This document shows positions 43,961-53,438 of a stretch of 64,000 nt of DNA, piece by piece. Under the pieces are notes generated by a model. That model worked only from the letters and a program-made list of their open reading frames with translations, had not been told where the DNA came from and did not search any database. The position numbers were made by a program, and so were the translations under genes. The stretch is from assembly GCA_041392475.1 (NCBI GenBank), contig JAWKLZ010000003.1:1385501-1449500 (forward strand). The letters are read 5' to 3'. Within the stretch, counting starts at the first letter, position 1. Every line of letters begins with the position of its first letter. The stretch is from Chitinophagales bacterium. Its GTDB lineage: Bacteria; Bacteroidota; Bacteroidia; Chitinophagales; UBA2359.

Positions 43961-46900
43961 ATGAAAAAAGTACTACTTTTCTGGGCATTACTATGCCTTT
44001 CTCTCTTTTCGTATGCCCAGATGAGTATCACAAAGACTTGTGACAAACTCACCGCCGCTTCAGGCGAAACGTTTACCTATACTCTTCAATATTCCTGCTC
44101 AAGTATTACAGGACAATGTGACAACATGGTGGTGACAGACCAATTGCCACCAGAAGTTGAATTTGTATCAGCATTTGGTTCGATACATACAACGGCTGTT
44201 AATGAAAACAACGGATTGGTGACTTTTACCTTCCAAAGTGTGGTCAATGCAGGTTCAACGGGTGAATTGCTCATTACTGTTCGTTTTCCAAATGGAACGA
44301 CTCCCGATGGCACACAAGCTGTCAATACGGCAACGATTGACGACGACAATGTAGCTCCGATTACGAGCGACCCCGTTACCACGACTTCAACAGCTAATTG
44401 TGATTGGACAGTTTCCAAAATCATACAAGGTGGAGGAACGCCTGTTATTGGAGAAAATGTCACCTATGTCATTGAAGTTTGTCAAGAAGGCGGCAATGGC
44501 AGTTTGAACCTGAGTAGTTCCAGTTTGATAGACAATTTGCCTACAGGAGCTACTTTTGTATCTGCCAGTGATGGAGGTACTGAAAGTGGAGGGGAAGTCA
44601 CTTGGAATTTGGGAGCATTAAGCTACAATGATTGCTATACACGAACCGTTACGGTTAATTTTCCATCGGGAACTTTTTCTGATGGGCAGAGCGTAGCGAA
44701 TGTTGCTTCACTTTCTGGTACATGTATAGGAGAAGCGAATGGTCCTTTGGATAGCTTTACCTTGAACCACACCCTTGCAGACCCTGTGGTCTTGATAGAA
44801 TTTGACAAAAGAGTAGAAGGCAGCTCGACTCGTTTGGTGGGAGAATATATAGAATATGTCATTAAAGCCGAAAATCCTGGTGATTTTGACGTGAGTAACT
44901 TTATAGTTACAGATACACTACCCGACCCCATAAATTTATTGGCTGTTAAAACAGGAGCTTATGATACATTAAATATTACAATTCGCTACCAAACCGACCA
45001 AAACAATGGCACATGGATAGATTGGGTAGGAGGCCCCTTTACAGGGCAAAGTCAACAAACATTGAAGGTAAGCGATTTGGGATTAGTAGTAAACGACTAT
45101 GTGACCATGGTACAATGGGAGTTTGATTACATGCCTGCAGGTTTTGATTCTTGGAATGATTTGGGGCTTATTGGGGAAATTATTAATCCCGATCATGGTG
45201 GGAATGCGGTCAATCCTGAAGATACTTTCACCAATACAGCCTATGTGGATTATGATTACAATGGTACTCCAACACAAGAATCTGATGAAACAACGGTTAC
45301 GATTGGCACCTCAAGTGCAGCCGAATTATGGCTGGAAAAAGGGGCTGCAAATGCTGAAAGAGTGATTGGGCAGGCTTTCAATTATTACGTACACCCTGCT
45401 AATGCAGGAGGAACACCCTTTGCCAACTTTGTAATGACAGATACTATTCCTGCTGCAATGTTGCTCACAAAAACAGAATCTGGTGGTTGGACGAATGCGC
45501 CTTTCACAAATGTTTATGTCCGTTATCAAACCAACCTCAACAATGGCGCATGGATTGATTGGCCTGGCAGTCCATTCTTAGGAGACGAAGATGCACAACT
45601 ATCTGTTAGTGCTTTGGGCTTGGCTTCGGGTGATTATGTGACTATGGTACAGTGGGATTTTGGAAATGTGCCTGTGGGTTTTGATTCAGATGGCAACCGC
45701 CCAAGAGTGACAGGAACACTTTTGGCGACAGACCACAATGGAGACCCAGTGAATGTGGGAGATGAAATAGAAAACTGCGTGTTTTTGTCGGGCGAAAACA
45801 ACGGGATAGTTTATACTGAACGTCAATGTGCCTCTACTACTGTTGCTCTCCCCAAACCCGATTTAGACCCTGCCAAATTGATTGTAGATGAACAAACGTT
45901 CTATTATCCAGGCGATACCGTCACTTTTGAAATAGAAATAGAAAACAATGACGGTTCAACAGGAATAATGGTGAATCCTACTGTAATGGACTTACTGCCC
46001 GAAGAATTGGAGTACCTGGTGGGAAGTTGGACAATCACAGACAATGATGCAGATGCAGCTATCCCCAACTTCTATTTGGAAACCAACTACAAAGGAACGG
46101 GAAGAACTTTGCTTCGATGGGATTGGACAGGAACTGCAGCTTCTGATTTTCAGATAGGAGATGATGTCTATATAGAATTTGATGTAGTGATTGCCAAAAG
46201 CGTAATAGCAGGAGAAATCATCAACCGTTTGCACATGACAAGCGAAAACACCTATAATTGCGACGAAGACGACGAGCTAGATATTTACGATTTGGACGAT
46301 GATGGAGATACAACAGAAATATTTTGTTATGATAGCAACGATGCCGTTATTACCATTCCAAGTCTTGCCGCTTTGGAGTCCGAAAAATTGGTCAAAGGAG
46401 AATTGGATGATGACTGGTCCAAATTTCCCGACAATGGAGTGACAACTCCAGGAGGACTTGCAGACTACCAATTGTTTGTCCGCAATGTTGGAACCGTTCC
46501 GATGACCGATGTAATAGTGATTGACATTCTGCCCTTTATAGGCGACAAAGGCGTGATAGATTTGTCCGACAGGCTTTCCGAATGGCGACCCAATTTGGTG
46601 GGAGCAGTAGAGGCCCCAAGTGGTGTGACGGTCTATTACAGCACAGAAGGAAATCCTTGTAGAGATGAACTGACTCCAGGTGTGCCTGCAAGTTGCAACC
46701 CACCCAACTGGACTACTGCCTTGCCGCAAAATGTAACCGATGTGCAAGCCTTGAAGTTTGACTTTGGCAGCACGGTTATCAATCCTGGAGACGAATTGAT
46801 GTTGGAGTGGCCCATGCGTGCGCCCGCCAATGCACCCGACCAAGGCGAAATTGCATGGAATTCATTCGGTTACATTGCCACTCGAACTGACAACGATGTC

Positions 46901-48952
46901 ACCTTATTGCCTGCCGAACCCATCAAAGTAGGCATACAAATCGAACCCGTTCAGCCAGGAGCTTATGGTAATTTTGTTTGGTTGGATGTCAATGCCAATG
47001 GACTGCAAGATGGAGGAGAAGTAGGTGTGGACAATGTGCGAGTAGAATTGTATCAAGACAATGGAGATGGCATTGCAGACATTGCAGACGATGAGTTGGT
47101 GAGTTTTACTCTTACTGCAAATGGTGGTTTTTACCTCTTTCCAACCTTGGATGCAGATGATTATTATGCCGTTTTTCAATTGCCGCCTACTTACAATTTA
47201 TCGCCCTTTCAAAACACAAGTGAAGCTGGTTATAGTACCGATTTGGACTCTGACGGACAAGCCGCTACAATTGGCGCATTTCAAGTAGCGATTACACCGA
47301 TTACACATATTGACATAACAGAAGACGACCGTTCATGGGATTTGGGTTTGTACCAAGACACGCCACCCGTAGCAGCTTTGGGAAATTATGTTTGGAACGA
47401 TGAAAACGGCAATGGACTGCAAGACGAATCCGCCAATTTGGGCATCAATGGCATTGAAGTGAGGCTCTACGAAGAAGGTGGAGTCACTGCAATCGATACT
47501 GTTTACACCGCCAATGATTTGAATGGAAATCCAGGCTATTATGTTTTCGACGGTTTAGACCCCAACACCAATTATTTCGTAGAATTTGTACTCCAAAGTT
47601 ATGGTGGTGGATTGACTGACCCTGCATTTACCACACCAGAGCAAGGTGCAGGTGGAAGCGATACCAATGACTCGGATGCTGTAGTGACAGGCGACCCATT
47701 GATTGCCCGAACAAGCGTAATAGATGTCAGCAGCGGTGTATATGATGATGCTTGGGATGCAGGAATTGTCGTGCCTTCCAGTGATTTGGCATTGGGAAAT
47801 AGAGTTTGGGAAGACACGGACAACGATGGAGTCTATGATTATTTGGACGGAGAACAAGGCATCAATGGCGTGAAAGTCAATCTCTATGTGGATTCGGATG
47901 GAAGCGGTGATTTCAGTGGTGGAGATGTATTTTATGCCACAACTACGACTGTCACAAACGGAGGAATACAGGGTTATTACTGTTTTGAAAACCTCCCTGC
48001 TGGGGATTACATTGTCGAAATAGATGCCAGTAATTTTGCTGCAAATGAAGACTTGGACGGTTTAATCAGCAGTACAGGCAACGATTTAGGCGACAATACA
48101 GCCCCTGACCCCAACCCTGATACCGACCACGACGACAATGGATATTCCATAAACAACAGTATTGCCAGCAAAGCGATTTCCTTGACAGATGATACGGGTT
48201 CTGATGCCAATGCAGATGGCGACAACAACCCAAAAACCAACAAAACCGTTGACTTCGGATTTTACGCCTTTGTCTGCCCCGAAATCACCGCCCTAACCAG
48301 CACACCAACCGATGTATGTCTGGGAACTAATGATGTAAACATTACGATTCAACATGATGCAAACCCTGGTGATTTGGCACTCTATTACAGCACTTCCACC
48401 CTTACAGCAGCCGATTTATACAGCGCAGGCAATGGCGGAGCAACTTTGATTGCAGCCCCTATTTCCCCTGCTTTAGACGCAACTTCCACCACTCAAGCTT
48501 TCACCATTCCCAACAGCGCAGGAACGTATTACGTCTATGCGATTTTGGGGAGCGGCAATGCCAACATTCTCGACCCACATTGTTTGCCGATGGCCATTCG
48601 CTCCATCACCGTTTACGAATCACCCAATGCAGGAGACGACGATGCTACTTTGACTCTTTGCAACAATCTAAGTAGCAATTCTACCACCATAGATTTGAAC
48701 ACCGCACTTTTGGGCGCAGACGCAGGTGGAACATGGGCGGAAACAACAGGCACACCCTCGGGTAGCTTCAATACTTCAACAGCCGTTTTTGATGCAGATG
48801 GCGTGTCAGAAGGCATTTATACCTTCACCTATACCGTTACGACTTTGGACGCACCTGTAGAATGTAATCAAGATGTGGCAACTTTCACTGTAACAGTGAG
48901 TTATTGCTGTCCGCCAAGTAAATGTGGAAGAGTAACAATAACGAGGAATTAG
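43961..48952 (+). CDS. Large surface protein with DUF11 and SdrD B-like repeats
   Basis: I use the ATG at 43961, which gives a clean signal peptide (KKVLLFWALLCLSLFSYAQ). The 1663-residue protein has several DUF11-type beta-sandwich repeats (about 20-800, such as GETFTYTLQYSC and GENVTYVIEVCQEGG). Three SdrD_B-like modules then begin GNFVWLDVNANGLQDGGE, GNYVWNDENGNGLQDE and GNRVWEDTDNDGVYDYLDGE (about 1000, 1143 and 1280). Their Asp/Asn-rich loops suggest calcium binding. A PKD/Ig-like tail follows. There is no recognisable T9SS type A or B domain. The protein ends CCPPSKCGRVTITRN. An adhesive or surface-layer role is inferred. Confidence 0.8.
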   Translation: MKKVLLFWALLCLSLFSYAQMSITKTCDKLTAASGETFTYTLQYSCSSITGQCDNMVVTDQLPPEVEFVSAFGSIHTTAVNENNGLVTFTFQSVVNAGSTGELLITVRFPNGTTPDGTQAVNTATIDDDNVAPITSDPVTTTSTANCDWTVSKIIQGGGTPVIGENVTYVIEVCQEGGNGSLNLSSSSLIDNLPTGATFVSASDGGTESGGEVTWNLGALSYNDCYTRTVTVNFPSGTFSDGQSVANVASLSGTCIGEANGPLDSFTLNHTLADPVVLIEFDKRVEGSSTRLVGEYIEYVIKAENPGDFDVSNFIVTDTLPDPINLLAVKTGAYDTLNITIRYQTDQNNGTWIDWVGGPFTGQSQQTLKVSDLGLVVNDYVTMVQWEFDYMPAGFDSWNDLGLIGEIINPDHGGNAVNPEDTFTNTAYVDYDYNGTPTQESDETTVTIGTSSAAELWLEKGAANAERVIGQAFNYYVHPANAGGTPFANFVMTDTIPAAMLLTKTESGGWTNAPFTNVYVRYQTNLNNGAWIDWPGSPFLGDEDAQLSVSALGLASGDYVTMVQWDFGNVPVGFDSDGNRPRVTGTLLATDHNGDPVNVGDEIENCVFLSGENNGIVYTERQCASTTVALPKPDLDPAKLIVDEQTFYYPGDTVTFEIEIENNDGSTGIMVNPTVMDLLPEELEYLVGSWTITDNDADAAIPNFYLETNYKGTGRTLLRWDWTGTAASDFQIGDDVYIEFDVVIAKSVIAGEIINRLHMTSENTYNCDEDDELDIYDLDDDGDTTEIFCYDSNDAVITIPSLAALESEKLVKGELDDDWSKFPDNGVTTPGGLADYQLFVRNVGTVPMTDVIVIDILPFIGDKGVIDLSDRLSEWRPNLVGAVEAPSGVTVYYSTEGNPCRDELTPGVPASCNPPNWTTALPQNVTDVQALKFDFGSTVINPGDELMLEWPMRAPANAPDQGEIAWNSFGYIATRTDNDVTLLPAEPIKVGIQIEPVQPGAYGNFVWLDVNANGLQDGGEVGVDNVRVELYQDNGDGIADIADDELVSFTLTANGGFYLFPTLDADDYYAVFQLPPTYNLSPFQNTSEAGYSTDLDSDGQAATIGAFQVAITPITHIDITEDDRSWDLGLYQDTPPVAALGNYVWNDENGNGLQDESANLGINGIEVRLYEEGGVTAIDTVYTANDLNGNPGYYVFDGLDPNTNYFVEFVLQSYGGGLTDPAFTTPEQGAGGSDTNDSDAVVTGDPLIARTSVIDVSSGVYDDAWDAGIVVPSSDLALGNRVWEDTDNDGVYDYLDGEQGINGVKVNLYVDSDGSGDFSGGDVFYATTTTVTNGGIQGYYCFENLPAGDYIVEIDASNFAANEDLDGLISSTGNDLGDNTAPDPNPDTDHDDNGYSINNSIASKAISLTDDTGSDANADGDNNPKTNKTVDFGFYAFVCPEITALTSTPTDVCLGTNDVNITIQHDANPGDLALYYSTSTLTAADLYSAGNGGATLIAAPISPALDATSTTQAFTIPNSAGTYYVYAILGSGNANILDPHCLPMAIRSITVYESPNAGDDDATLTLCNNLSSNSTTIDLNTALLGADAGGTWAETTGTPSGSFNTSTAVFDADGVSEGIYTFTYTVTTLDAPVECNQDVATFTVTVSYCCPPSKCGRVTITRN

Positions 48953-48978
48953 TGAATAAACTTTGATTTGATGCAGCC

Positions 48979-49016
48979 AACAACTGTTAGATTTTTGAAA
49001 TCTAACGGTTGTTTTT
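48979..49016 (+). terminator. Rho-independent terminator after the surface protein gene
   Basis: AACAACTGTTAGATTT pairs with AAATCTAACGGTTGTT (one G-U) around TTG, followed by a T-run, 26 bp after the stop. Confidence 0.8.
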
Positions 49017-49120
49017 GTTTTGACACAACCTCGAATGTTTTCTATAAACCCATCAAAACCTTTGCTTTTTTGAAGAAATATCCCTTACTTGCAAAAATCA
49101 AATAACCTTCAATAAAAGCT

Positions 49121-50515
49121 ATGTTCTCCACAAACACCTATATCGAAAGACGACAAAAACTTGCCGAACAAATAGAATCAGGAATTATTGTACTGCTTGG
49201 AAATGAAGAAGCAGGAATGAACTATACCGACAATACCTACCACTTTCGGCAAGACAGCACTTTTCTGTATTATTTCGGCATCAACAAGGCTGGATTGGTT
49301 GGTATGATAGATATTGACGGAGGAACTGCAACTTTGTTTGGAGATGAAATGACGGTGGATGATATTGTGTGGATGGGCAATCAACCTTCACTCAAAGAAA
49401 CGGCTGCAAAAGTGGGAGTAAATTATGTTGCTCCTCGAAATCAAATTGTAGAAGTACTGCAAAAAGCACAATCAGGCGGCGGACGAGCTATTCACTACCT
49501 TCCCCCATACCGAGCCAAAAACACCTTGAAGCTGCACGAATGGCTGCAAATTCCTGTGAAAGAAATTACAGATAAAAAATCAATTCCTCTGATTGAAGCG
49601 GTTGTTAACCAGCGTTTGGTCAAAAGCGAGGAGGAAATTGCGGAAATAGAAAAAGCTTTGAACGTCACTGCAGATTTGCATACGACCGTTATGGAAGTTA
49701 CACAGGCAGGCGTTTTGGAGCGTGAAATCGTTGGAGCGATTCAGGGAATTGCCCTTCGAGAAGGCGGTCAAATGGCATACCCTATTATTTTGACCGTCAA
49801 TGGGCAAACCTTGCACAATCATTATCACGGCAATAAACTCGAAAAAGGACAGTTGGTTTTGGGCGATTTTGGAGTAGAATTGGAGTCGAGTTATGCGAGT
49901 GACATCACCCGAACTTTTCCCGTTGACACACATTTTACTGACCAACAAAAAGCAATTTACCAAATCGTTTTGGATGCCCAAATGGCTGCTATTGAAGCGA
50001 TTCGCCCCCGCATTTCTTTCAAAGAAATTCACCTATTGGCGATGGAGGTCATTGCAGAAGGATTAAAGGCTTTGGGGCTGATGAAGGGAAATGTGGACGA
50101 AGCTGTTGAAGCGGGAGCAGTGGCTTTGTTTATGCCACATGGATTGGGTCATGCGATTGGTTTGGATGTACATGATATGGAGGATTTGGGTGAAAATTTG
50201 GTGGGTTATGATGATACAGTTCAAAGAAGTACAAAATTTGGTTACAGCTCGCTTCGATTTGGCAAAAAGCTGCAACAGGGTCATGTCATCACCGTAGAAC
50301 CTGGGATTTATTTCATTCCTGAATTGATAGACCAATGGCAAAAAGAGGGCAGACACGCAGACTACATCCATTATGCTGCTTTGGAAAATTACCGTAATTT
50401 TGGCGGAATTCGCATTGAAGACAATGTTTTGGTGACTGCCACTGGTAGAAAGGTCTTGGGCAAACCGATTCCTAAAACCATTGAAGAAATTGAAGCTTTG
50501 AGGAATAGTGATTAG
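49121..50515 (+). CDS. pepP: Xaa-Pro aminopeptidase (aminopeptidase P family)
   Basis: A cytoplasmic dimanganese peptidase that removes the residue before a proline. The 464-residue protein has the N-terminal aminopeptidase P domain (about 5-140) and the pita-bread catalytic domain. Metal ligands are all present in GDFGVELESSYASDITRTFP, HGLGHAIGLDVHD, VEPGIYF and GGIRIEDN. Length fits the E. coli PepP type. It is followed by a helicase gene after 90 bp on the same strand, probably independent. Confidence 0.88.
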   Translation: MFSTNTYIERRQKLAEQIESGIIVLLGNEEAGMNYTDNTYHFRQDSTFLYYFGINKAGLVGMIDIDGGTATLFGDEMTVDDIVWMGNQPSLKETAAKVGVNYVAPRNQIVEVLQKAQSGGGRAIHYLPPYRAKNTLKLHEWLQIPVKEITDKKSIPLIEAVVNQRLVKSEEEIAEIEKALNVTADLHTTVMEVTQAGVLEREIVGAIQGIALREGGQMAYPIILTVNGQTLHNHYHGNKLEKGQLVLGDFGVELESSYASDITRTFPVDTHFTDQQKAIYQIVLDAQMAAIEAIRPRISFKEIHLLAMEVIAEGLKALGLMKGNVDEAVEAGAVALFMPHGLGHAIGLDVHDMEDLGENLVGYDDTVQRSTKFGYSSLRFGKKLQQGHVITVEPGIYFIPELIDQWQKEGRHADYIHYAALENYRNFGGIRIEDNVLVTATGRKVLGKPIPKTIEEIEALRNSD

Positions 50516-50605
50516 TAAGCTGGTGACTGGTGATAAGGCAAAATAAAACTCTCACTTCAAATAGTTCTAATCCAATAATAATCAATCAACTAATCATTAA
50601 TCACC

Positions 50606-51943
50606 ATGACCTTTCACGACCTAAACCTCAACCGCCCCTTATATTCTGCTTTAGAAGACCTCGGCATTACTGAACCCACTGCTATTCAAGAAAAAGCATT
50701 TTCTCCGATTATGGCGGGAAAAGATGTGGTAGGCATAGCTCAAACGGGTACGGGCAAAACATTTGCTTATTTATTACCCACTTTGAAGCTGTGGAAATTC
50801 TCCAATTCTCCTGCCCCCCAAATCCTCATCATTGTGCCGACCAGAGAATTGGTGGCGCAAGTAGTGGCAGAAATAGAAAAACTCACCGCTTATATGAATG
50901 TGAAAGCAGTGGGCGTGTATGGAGGCACCAACATCCGCACACAAAAAGAAAGCGTTGGAGGTGGGGCAGACGTAGTGGTTGGAACACCTGGAAGATTGGT
51001 GGATTTGATGTTGGATGGTGTATTGAAGACCAAGAAAATCAACCGTTTGATTATTGACGAAGTGGACGAAATGTTGAATTTGGGATTTAGAACACAATTG
51101 CGAAACATTCTTGATTTTCTGCCCAGTAAAAGGCAAAATTTGATGTTTTCGGCAACAATGACGGAGGAGGTCGAGGAGGTTATCAAGGAGTTTACCATCC
51201 TTTTTGAGAAAATAGAGGCCGCTCCTTCTGGTGCGCCACTCGAAAACATTGAGCAGTACGCCTACGAAGTACCGAACTTCAATTCTAAGGCAAATTTACT
51301 GGAGATTTTGCTGAGAGATAAACCCGAAATGACCAAGTTGCTCGTGTTTGTGAGTACCAAAAAAATGGCGGATGCACTGTATGAGCGATTATTGCCGAGT
51401 TTTGAGGAGGTCATGGGTTTGATTCACTCCTCCAAATCCCAAAACAACCGCTTTGATACCGTCCATAAATTTGATGATGGAACATATCGGTTTTTGATTG
51501 CTACGGACATCATTGCCAGAGGTTTGGATGTTTCGGAGGTCACACACATCATCAATTTTGACCTGCCCGATGTTGCTGAAAAGTACATTCACCGCATTGG
51601 TCGGACGGGTCGAGCAGAGAACAGAGGAGAAGCGATTTCTTTTGTTTCGGAGGAAGAACAAAGCTACAAGGAACAGATTGAAGTTTTGATGGATTTGAAA
51701 GTGCCTGTGCTTGCTGCGCCTGATGATTTGGTGCTTTCAGATGAGTTGATTGACCTCGAAAAACCGATTGAGATTGTTCCTTTTGACAACCGAAAAATCA
51801 AAACAGCAAAACCGAGGGGAGCTTTTCACGAAAAAAAGGACAAAAACAAAAAGGTAAACAACAAGGTGCGGCGGGCAGAAAAAATGCACTTGAAGTATGG
51901 AAAACCGCAAACAAGGGGGCAGAAGCCTAAGAAGAGAAAGTAG
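50606..51943 (+). CDS. DEAD-box-family RNA helicase (DEVD variant)
   Basis: A cytoplasmic ATP-dependent RNA helicase of 445 residues. Motifs in order are a Q motif (TAIQEKAF, 25-32), motif I AQTGTGKT (45-52), PTREL, TPGR, motif II DEVD (151-154), FSAT (181-184), RGLDVSEVTHIINFDLPD and HRIGRTGR. Motif II reads DEVD instead of DEAD, which keeps the catalytic acidic pair. The C-terminal tail (about 390-445) is rich in Lys and Arg, as in RhlE/CsdA-like RNA-remodelling helicases. The exact paralogue is not clear. Confidence 0.9.
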   Translation: MTFHDLNLNRPLYSALEDLGITEPTAIQEKAFSPIMAGKDVVGIAQTGTGKTFAYLLPTLKLWKFSNSPAPQILIIVPTRELVAQVVAEIEKLTAYMNVKAVGVYGGTNIRTQKESVGGGADVVVGTPGRLVDLMLDGVLKTKKINRLIIDEVDEMLNLGFRTQLRNILDFLPSKRQNLMFSATMTEEVEEVIKEFTILFEKIEAAPSGAPLENIEQYAYEVPNFNSKANLLEILLRDKPEMTKLLVFVSTKKMADALYERLLPSFEEVMGLIHSSKSQNNRFDTVHKFDDGTYRFLIATDIIARGLDVSEVTHIINFDLPDVAEKYIHRIGRTGRAENRGEAISFVSEEEQSYKEQIEVLMDLKVPVLAAPDDLVLSDELIDLEKPIEIVPFDNRKIKTAKPRGAFHEKKDKNKKVNNKVRRAEKMHLKYGKPQTRGQKPKKRK

Positions 51944-52003
51944 TGATTGGTGGATTAGTTATTGGTTAACAGGTATTAGTGGTCAAAAAATCATTGCATT
52001 TAC

Positions 52004-52468
52004 TCACACATCCTTCCGATACTTCACCTGCATACCCTTCAAAAAATTTCGCAAATATTGGTCTTTGCAAATACGGTACTGACTTTGGTTTGGTTTGCGG
52101 AAAAAGGCACTCAATTCGTGTTTGCTCACCTTTACATCTGCCAATGCAAAAACCTTCAACATATCTTCATCCCGCAGGTTCAAGGCGATTTTTAGTTTCC
52201 TCAAAATCATGTTGTTGTCCAAAAATGTTTCGGGTTTGGGCTGAGGGCCTTCCCGCTTGCCCCGTTTATCGTTGATCAAACCATTCAAGAAAACTGCTAA
52301 ATTTTCATCACTCAATTCTTGGAATGCTTCATCGTCTTCTTTTTTCAGCCAATCGCTGACTTCGGCTCGTGTGGTTTCGTACTCTGCAAGGCGAAACAAC
52401 TCAATCATTTGGGAGTCATTGAAGTCGAAAATATAGCGGAGGCGGCGGAAGATATCGTTGTTGGTCAT
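52004..52468 (-). CDS. DUF1456 (YehS-like) protein
   Basis: I place the start at 52468 (MTNNDIFRRLRYIFDF), since the frame upstream is not protein-like. The 154-residue protein has two copies of the helical DUF1456 repeat: NNDIFRRLRYIFDFNDSQMI (3-22) and NNMILRKLKIALNLRDEDML (about 85-104). Each is followed by an acidic-basic linker and an FL-type helix. The family is widespread but its function is not established. There is no operon partner. Confidence 0.8.
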   Translation of the reverse strand: MTNNDIFRRLRYIFDFNDSQMIELFRLAEYETTRAEVSDWLKKEDDEAFQELSDENLAVFLNGLINDKRGKREGPQPKPETFLDNNMILRKLKIALNLRDEDMLKVFALADVKVSKHELSAFFRKPNQSQYRICKDQYLRNFLKGMQVKYRKDV

Positions 52469-52656
52469 ATATATTGTGATTCGTAGATGGGCATTCTCAT
52501 TTTTGTCATGCCTTGGCATCTTGTTTTTAGTTTCGACAATTTTAAAATAAATTGTTTTCTTTGAGCAACTTATGTCTGTAGTTCTATTTTTTGTAAGCAA
52601 CAAACAAGATTCCATTGGAATGACATGGACAAATTACTATTTTGCTTTTGATTAAC

Positions 52657-52995
52657 TTATGCAATGGCAAAATCCGTGTGTTTCCTGAATGAAGGATGTT
52701 TTAAACCCAACACAATTTCATTTGGTTGAACACCTTCCCTAACTAGTTCTTCTTCAATGGACAAATCTGTATCATTCCATTGTATCCAGATTTTATGGTT
52801 GATGATGTCCAAATGCAGCAAACATTGGAAAACATACTGGTCTTTGTGCCAACCTTGCATTAACAATTGAAAATGATTGCCCTTCAAATCTTTAAGAACC
52901 CATACATTCAAAGGATTGGTCGTCCCTTTGTAATAATCAGCATTCTCATTTAAGAGGCGAATAATTGTATTTTGGAAAAAAGTTATTCTATCCAT
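52657..52995 (-). CDS. xisI: XisI-like protein (fdxN element excision controlling factor family)
   Basis: The 112-residue protein matches the XisI family: VQPNEIVLGLKHPSFRKHTD near the C-terminus and IWIQWNDTD in the middle. XisI was named with XisH for control of DNA-element excision in heterocystous cyanobacteria. The pair is common in genomes with no such element, and its biochemical role is unclear. Its ATG overlaps the end of the original xisH frame, the usual arrangement of the pair. No transposase or recombinase is nearby. Confidence 0.75.
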   Translation of the reverse strand: MDRITFFQNTIIRLLNENADYYKGTTNPLNVWVLKDLKGNHFQLLMQGWHKDQYVFQCLLHLDIINHKIWIQWNDTDLSIEEELVREGVQPNEIVLGLKHPSFRKHTDFAIA

Positions 52996-53414
52996 TTGAC
53001 TATTTTATTGGTTGTAATATCTACAACTATTATACGTATTTCGTATTTTTTTAAGGATAGTTTGGATAGCGGATTTTCCATTAAATCTTTATATGCTTAA
53101 TTGGAAACAGCTAAATAGAGTTCTCTATCTGGTTCCTGTAATTCCAACCCTGCTAAGTAATCCATATATTGCCCCAAAGCTCTATGGTAATCGTTGATTA
53201 AACTTGAACCTTCGAAAGTTTTGATTTCAACCGCTATTTTTGATTCATCCTTTTTCGCAGCAATTAGCTTTTCAGCCCCTAAGTCAACAAAGAAACTTTT
53301 GGCTTTGTTTTGTTCATCCGTAACTCTCAAAATATACGGGTCGTCAGTTATTTCCCAATCATCATCTTCTAAGGCTTCCCTAATGTTGGTATGATATTTA
53401 TCTCTTTTGGACAT
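52983..53414 (-). pseudogene. xisH: XisH-like endonuclease-fold protein, interrupted by a nonsense codon
   Basis: The 105-codon open part matches XisH from residue 6 (YHTNIREALEDDDWEITDDP), with FVDLGAEKLIAAKKD and the PD-(D/E)XK-like VEIKTF core. It stops at a TAA (53099-53097) just after LYLAVSN. The same frame then continues AYKDLMENPLSKLSLKKYEI and VVDITTNKIVKWIE to a second stop at 52985-52983, the expected C-terminus, and overlaps the xisI start. The full frame would be about 143 residues, normal for XisH. One substitution explains the break. The shortened protein might still fold. Confidence 0.7.
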
Positions 53415-53438
53415 TGATTGTTTATTTTTTCTTCAATA

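Noticed and set aside
46277..46843. 188-codon frame opposite the large surface protein gene
   Set aside because: It is a shadow of the strongly supported plus-strand gene and has no protein-like pattern.
50606..51943. Defective helicase because motif II is DEVD
   Set aside because: The catalytic Asp-Glu pair is intact and all other motifs are present, so it is a tolerated variant.
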